Origin: Frankiales bacterium
GTDB lineage: Bacteria > Actinomycetota > Actinomycetes > Mycobacteriales > SCTD01
NCBI GenBank assembly: GCA_025965755.1
Contig: JAOPWI010000358.1
Location: 1 to 9,476, forward strand
DNA length: 9,476 nucleotides
Reading direction: 5' to 3'
The notes under the pieces are model-generated. The model made no database searches. It saw only the letters and a program-made list of their open reading frames with translations, and was not told the DNA's origin. The translations under genes and the position numbers were made by a program. Below are positions 6,342-9,476 of this stretch, in pieces (the stretch's first letter is position 1; every line of letters starts with the position of its first letter).

Positions 6342-7399
6342 GCCTCGTGGCAGATCCCACCGCGCCCGCCTCCCCGCCGGCGGCGCAGGCACCGCTGCTC
6401 GATGTCCGCAACCTGTCTGTCTCCTTCCGGTTGCGGTCGGCGCCCTTCGCCCCCAAGCGCCGGCTGCGGGCGGTCGACGACGCCAGCTTCACCATCGGCG
6501 CGGGCGAGACGCTCGGGCTGGTCGGGGAGTCCGGGTCGGGCAAGTCGACCACCGGCCGCGGCGTGCTCGGGCTGGTCCGGGCGGACAGCGGCGTCGTCCA
6601 GCTGGCCGGGACCGAGGTCACGGCCCTGCGGGGCGGCGATCTGCGCCGCTTCCGTCGGCACGCGCAGATGGTCTTCCAGGACCCGTACTCCTCGCTCGAT
6701 CCGTCGGCCCAGGTCGGCGACAGCGTGGCCGAGCCGCTCAAGGTGCACACCGACCTGAGGGGCCAGGCGCTGCAGGACCGGGTGGGCGAGCTGTTCGAGC
6801 GCGTTGGCCTCGGTCGCCAGCACCTGCGCCGCTACCCGTACGAGTTCTCCGGTGGCCAGCGCCAGCGGATCGCCATCGCCCGCGCCATCGCCCTGCGGCC
6901 GAAGCTGGTCGTGTGCGACGAGGCGGTGAGTGCCCTGGACGTGTCGACCCAGAACCAGGTCATCAACCTGCTCGAGGACCTGCGCGACGCGGACGGCACG
7001 TCCTACCTGTTCATCTCCCACGACCTCGGCGTGGTCCGCCACATCGCCCACCGGGTGGCGGTCATGTACCTGGGTCGCCTGGTGGAGATCGGCCCCACGG
7101 AGCGGTTGTTCGCCGCGCCCGCCCATCCGTACACGGTCGCCCTGCTCGATGCCTCACCCGTGCCGGACCCCGTCGTGCAGCGCTCGCGCACCCGCACGGT
7201 GCTGGAGGGTGACCTGCCGGACCCGAGCAACCCGCCTCCGGGCTGCCCGTTCAGCACCCGGTGCCCGTCGGTGATGGACGTCTGCCGGCAGGTCATGCCG
7301 GAGCCGGTGGCCGTCGCCGGCGGCGGCGTCGTGCGCTGCCACCTGCACACCGCGGGCGGGTCGGCGCCCGCCGGCCTCGTCCCCAGCGGCGCCGGCTAG
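6338..7399 (+). CDS. ABC importer ATPase, DppF/OppF type
   Basis: A 353-residue ATPase, partner of the preceding one. Motifs are complete: Walker A GESGSGKS (63-70), Q-loop Gln114 in FQDPYSSLDP, signature FSGGQRQR (170-177), Walker B LVVCDEA (190-196, Asp194 and catalytic Glu195) and switch His228. The Walker B followed by VSALDVS is the usual DppF/OppF form. The peptide-importer C-terminal extension (HPYTVALL, 263-270) carries four cysteines at 303, 309, 316 and 334, the same pattern of first spacings as in the other ATPase. ATG at 6338 overlaps the upstream TGA (ATGA), placing it as the last gene of the five-gene operon. A Pro/Ala-rich N-terminal tail of about 18 residues and a Gly/Ala-rich C-terminal tail are likely disordered. 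Confidence 0.95.
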   Translation: MSLVADPTAPASPPAAQAPLLDVRNLSVSFRLRSAPFAPKRRLRAVDDASFTIGAGETLGLVGESGSGKSTTGRGVLGLVRADSGVVQLAGTEVTALRGGDLRRFRRHAQMVFQDPYSSLDPSAQVGDSVAEPLKVHTDLRGQALQDRVGELFERVGLGRQHLRRYPYEFSGGQRQRIAIARAIALRPKLVVCDEAVSALDVSTQNQVINLLEDLRDADGTSYLFISHDLGVVRHIAHRVAVMYLGRLVEIGPTERLFAAPAHPYTVALLDASPVPDPVVQRSRTRTVLEGDLPDPSNPPPGCPFSTRCPSVMDVCRQVMPEPVAVAGGGVVRCHLHTAGGSAPAGLVPSGAG

Positions 7400-7415
7400 G
7401 GGCCGGTCGAGCGTT

Positions 7416-7435
7416 CCGGGGAGCGCCGGCTCCGG
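7416..7435 (+). terminator. Weak hairpin after the ABC importer operon
   Basis: GAGC (7421-7424) pairs with GCTC (7429-7432) around a GCCG loop, and CCG (7416-7418) can pair with CGG (7433-7435) across a two-base bulge. It lies 17 bases after the last ATPase stop codon, in the position expected of a terminator. No T-run follows, so termination strength is doubtful and some read-through into aroG is possible. Confidence 0.3.
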
Positions 7436-7528
7436 CACGGCCGGACGCCCGCGTCGCCGGTGCGTCCCGGCGCGCTCGCACGCGAGGGGGTGAGGCGGAC
7501 GGCGGAGCGTCGTCGGCGTCCCACAGCG

Positions 7529-7557
7529 TGAGACGGACATCCCAGGAGGCCTAGCCT
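7529..7557 (+). promoter_or_regulatory. Candidate aroG promoter, placed for a leaderless transcript
   Basis: TAGCCT (7552-7557) fits the actinobacterial -10 pattern TANNNT and ends six bases before the GTG start of aroG at 7564. Transcription would then begin at or one base before the start codon, as in the many leaderless actinobacterial mRNAs. The -35 at 17 bases spacing is TGAGAC (7529-7534), a partial match. An AGGAGG at 7544-7549 lies inside this promoter; it is 14 bases from the GTG, too far for a normal ribosome binding site. Confidence 0.4.
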
Positions 7558-7563
7558 GGTGGT

Positions 7564-8931
7564 GTGACCGCCGTGCACGCACCGACGCCCGACCTCGACG
7601 CGTGGCGCAGCCTGCCCGCCGCCCAGCAGCCGTCCTGGCCGGACCCGGCGGTGCTGGCCGAGGTGGCCCAGACGCTGTCCGAGGTGCCGCCGCTGGTGCA
7701 GCCGCAGGAGTGCGACACCCTGCGCGCCCGGCTGGCCGCCTGCGCCCGCGGCGAGGCCTTCCTGCTGCAGGGCGGCGACTGCGCCGAGACGTTCGCCGCC
7801 AACACCGCCGAGGGCATCCGCGGCAAGGTCCGCACGCTGCTGCAGATGGCCGTCGTCCTGACGTACGGCGCCAGCACGCCGGTCGTGAAGCTGGGCCGCA
7901 TGGCCGGGCAGTACGCCAAGCCGCGCAGCTCGGACGTCGAGAGCTCGACCGGGCTGCCGTCCTACCGGGGCGACGCCGTCAACGACCTGCACGGCGACCG
8001 CACGCCGGACCCGCGCCGCATGGTGCGGGCCTACGCCAACAGCGCCGCCACCCTGAACTTCATGCGGGCCATGGCCACCGACGGGTCGGCCGAGCTGTCG
8101 GCCGTGCACGACTGGAACCGCGACTTCGTGCGGCGCAGCCCGGCCGGCCACCGCTACGAGGAGCTGGCGACCGACATCGACCGGGCGCTGGCCTTCATGC
8201 GCGCCTGCGGGCTGGACCTCGCCGGCATCCCGGCGACCCACGGCGTCGAGCTGTACTCGAGCCATGAGGCGCTCCTGCTGGAGTACGAGCGCGCGCTCAC
8301 CCGCCACGACGAGGCGAGCGGCGCGTCGTACGACCTGTCCGGGCACATGGTCTGGGTCGGCGAGCGCACCCGCGACCTGGACGGCGCCCACATCGACCTG
8401 GTGAGCCGCATCGCCAACCCGGTCGGGGTCAAGCTCGGCCCGACGACCACGCCCGAGATGGCCGTCGCCCTGTGCGAGCGGCTCGACCCGCACCGCCAGC
8501 CGGGCCGGCTCACCCTGATCACCCGGATGGGTGCGGGCAAGGTGCGCGCGGTGCTGCCGGACCTGGTGCGCGCGGTCGAGGACGCCCGTGGGCCGCACAG
8601 CGTCGTCTGGACCTGCGACCCGATGCACGGCAACACCCAGGAGAGCCCGAGCGGCTACAAGACGCGTCACTTCGACGACGTCATGGACGAGGTGCTCGGC
8701 TTCTTCGAGGTTCACGCGGCGCTGGGCACCACGCCGGGCGGCGTGCACGTGGAGCTCACCGGCGAGGACGTCACCGAGTGCCTGGGCGGGGCCCACGAGC
8801 TCACCCACGAGGACCTGGCCGGCCGCTACGAGACGGCCTGCGACCCGCGGCTCAACACCGGGCAGTCGCTGGAGCTGGCCTTCCTGGTGGCCGAGATGCT
8901 GCAGCGCCGGCGGGCCGCGGCCCAGCCCTAG
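7564..8931 (+). CDS. aroG: Class II 3-deoxy-D-arabino-heptulosonate 7-phosphate (DAHP) synthase
   Basis: A 455-residue cytoplasmic enzyme that condenses phosphoenolpyruvate with erythrose 4-phosphate, the first step of the shikimate pathway to aromatic amino acids. It is the class II type found in plants and actinobacteria. Diagnostic blocks are LQGGDCAETFA (68-78), KLGRMAGQYAKPRS (109-122), HGDRTPDPRRMVRAY (143-157), YSSHEALLL (231-239), VWVGERTRDL (263-272), CDPMHGNT (351-358) and CDPRLNTGQSLELAF (426-440). The metal-binding residues expected from the Mycobacterium tuberculosis enzyme (Cys87, His369, Glu411, Asp441) fall at Cys73, His355, Glu397 and Asp427, a constant offset of 14, so the active site is intact and the N-terminus is slightly shorter. 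GTG at 7564 is the first possible start because an in-frame TAG lies at 7552-7554. Its stop overlaps the convergent gene's stop. Confidence 0.97.
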   Translation: MTAVHAPTPDLDAWRSLPAAQQPSWPDPAVLAEVAQTLSEVPPLVQPQECDTLRARLAACARGEAFLLQGGDCAETFAANTAEGIRGKVRTLLQMAVVLTYGASTPVVKLGRMAGQYAKPRSSDVESSTGLPSYRGDAVNDLHGDRTPDPRRMVRAYANSAATLNFMRAMATDGSAELSAVHDWNRDFVRRSPAGHRYEELATDIDRALAFMRACGLDLAGIPATHGVELYSSHEALLLEYERALTRHDEASGASYDLSGHMVWVGERTRDLDGAHIDLVSRIANPVGVKLGPTTTPEMAVALCERLDPHRQPGRLTLITRMGAGKVRAVLPDLVRAVEDARGPHSVVWTCDPMHGNTQESPSGYKTRHFDDVMDEVLGFFEVHAALGTTPGGVHVELTGEDVTECLGGAHELTHEDLAGRYETACDPRLNTGQSLELAFLVAEMLQRRRAAAQP

Positions 8932-8936
8932 GGCTG
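8923..8936. terminator. 14-bp perfect palindrome holding both convergent stop codons, possible bidirectional terminator
   Basis: CAGCCCTAGGGCTG is a perfect palindrome. It can fold as a five-bp stem (CAGCC/GGCTG) with a CTAG loop, and two further pairs form beyond one mismatch on each side. The TAG of aroG (8929-8931) and the TAG of the minus-strand gene (8930-8928) share the central CTAG. Being symmetric, the hairpin would form in both transcripts. No T-run is present on either side. Confidence 0.4.
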
Positions 8937-9476
8937 CGCGTCGTAGGTCGTGCTGGCGGTCTGCTGGTCGCTGCTGGCGCGGACCTCGTGCGGGCCCGGC
9001 ACGTTGCTCGGGTCCTGGGCGGCCAGCGTGACCGAGAAGCGGCCGGTGTCGTCCGGCACGGCCGTCGCGGTGCTGTCGGTCGGTTGACCGGTCGCGTCGA
9101 AGTAGACGACCGTCACCTGCAGGTCCGGAACCCAGCCGGTGCCGGTCACCACGACGTCGGCGCCGTTGGGTCCTGACTCCGGGTCCAGCGCGACGGTGAG
9201 CTCCTCGGCCAGCGCCGCCGACGGCGACGGCGACGGCGAGGGGGAGGGCGACGGCGACGGGGACGGCGGACGGCGGGCCTCGAGGGTCACGACCGTGAGG
9301 GGCTGCGCGGCCCGGGCCGGCAGCTGGGGCGCGACCAGCGGCGACGGCGCGGGCATCGCCGTCACCAGGGGGTGGCCGTTGGCGGCGGTGCGGACGTCGA
9401 TGCCGTCCGGGGCCAGCACCAGCAGCAGGCCCAGGCCGATGCCGGCGCCGACCGCGAGGAGCAGGCCGAGCAGCGC
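8928..9476 (-). CDS. Membrane-anchored protein with Pro-Ser linker and Ig-like C-terminal domain (partial)
   Basis: The last 182 codons of a minus-strand gene are visible; the frame stays open to the window edge, so its true start lies outside. The first visible residues (ALLGLLLAVGAG, then GLGLLLVLAP) form a transmembrane helix, which rules out the internal GTG at 9419 as the real start. After it come about 45 Pro/Ala-rich residues, a (Pro-Ser)8 linker and a C-terminal domain of about 85 residues rich in beta-prone segments (SGPNGADVVVTGTGWVPDLQ), resembling IPT/TIG or other Ig-like folds. The C-terminal part should be outside the cell. In mycobacteria aroG lies near the Ser/Thr kinase gene pknL, so this could be the extracellular tail of a receptor-like kinase; no kinase residue is visible here. 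A simple membrane-anchored cell-envelope protein is equally likely. Confidence 0.8.
   Translation of the reverse strand, partial: ALLGLLLAVGAGIGLGLLLVLAPDGIDVRTAANGHPLVTAMPAPSPLVAPQLPARAAQPLTVVTLEARRPPSPSPSPSPSPSPSPSAALAEELTVALDPESGPNGADVVVTGTGWVPDLQVTVVYFDATGQPTDSTATAVPDDTGRFSVTLAAQDPSNVPGPHEVRASSDQQTASTTYDAQP
9219..9266 (-). repeat. Hexanucleotide repeat coding for (Pro-Ser)8
   Basis: Eight consecutive six-base units, each CCN-TCN on the coding strand, encode an alternating Pro-Ser run between the membrane helix and the Ig-like domain. Third bases vary (CCG or CCC, TCG or TCC), so it is not a pure microsatellite. Such runs act as extended, flexible spacers carrying a domain away from the membrane or through the cell wall. 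Confidence 0.85.

Noticed and set aside
7396..8808. A 470-codon minus-strand open frame antisense to aroG, and a similar 397-codon one at 5199-6392
   Set aside because: Both are shadows of genes with unmistakable motifs on the plus strand, and their compositions are typical of GC-rich antisense frames.
9219..9266. The repetitive GACGGC-type tract as a CRISPR or non-coding satellite
   Set aside because: It is in frame within a gene, encodes alternating Pro-Ser with third-base variation, and has no spacers.
8928..9419. GTG at 9419 as the start of the right-hand gene
   Set aside because: The frame stays open to the window edge, and this GTG lies inside the transmembrane helix.

Overview
The window is high-GC DNA (roughly 70% or more by eye) with strong G/C bias at third codon positions, frequent GTG starts, four-base ATGA gene overlaps and a class II (plant/actinobacterial-type) DAHP synthase. 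Together these point to an actinobacterium; I cannot place it below that level.

Layout. (1) Positions 1-72, minus strand: the first 24 codons of an unidentified gene with an export-signal-like N-terminus and a good ribosome binding site. (2) 73-295: a non-coding spacer with three hairpin-forming inverted repeats. (3) 296-1557, minus strand: two TetR-family regulator genes joined by an ATGA overlap. (4) 1558-1809: a divergent intergenic region holding a good sigma-70-type promoter for the plus strand, a near-perfect 16-bp palindrome at its expected start site, and a possible overlapping promoter for the tetR pair. (5) 1810-7399, plus strand: a complete five-gene peptide/nickel-type (Dpp/Opp family) ABC importer made of a lipoprotein binding protein, two permeases and two ATPases; the last four genes are linked by ATGA overlaps. 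(6) 7400-7563: a spacer with a weak hairpin and a promoter placed for a leaderless transcript. (7) 7564-8931, plus strand: class II DAHP synthase (aroG), the first enzyme of the shikimate pathway. (8) 8928-9476, minus strand: the 3' part of a gene for a membrane-anchored extracytoplasmic protein, running off the right edge and converging on aroG with overlapping stop codons.

How it works together. The binding protein is tethered outside the membrane, hands ligand to the permease pair, and the two ATPases power uptake. The divergent TetR pair is the obvious candidate controller: the palindrome covers the predicted start of the importer transcript. The upstream TetR has a C-terminal pattern resembling KstR2, a regulator that senses an acyl-CoA, so the importer's ligand may not be an ordinary peptide; this is inference. 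aroG and the right-hand gene appear to be a separate housekeeping block.

I see no mobile element, CRISPR array, tRNA or rRNA, and no strong evidence of a wholly new system. The most interesting parts are the regulatory architecture between the tetR pair and the importer, the aroG start region, and the shared stop-codon palindrome at its end.
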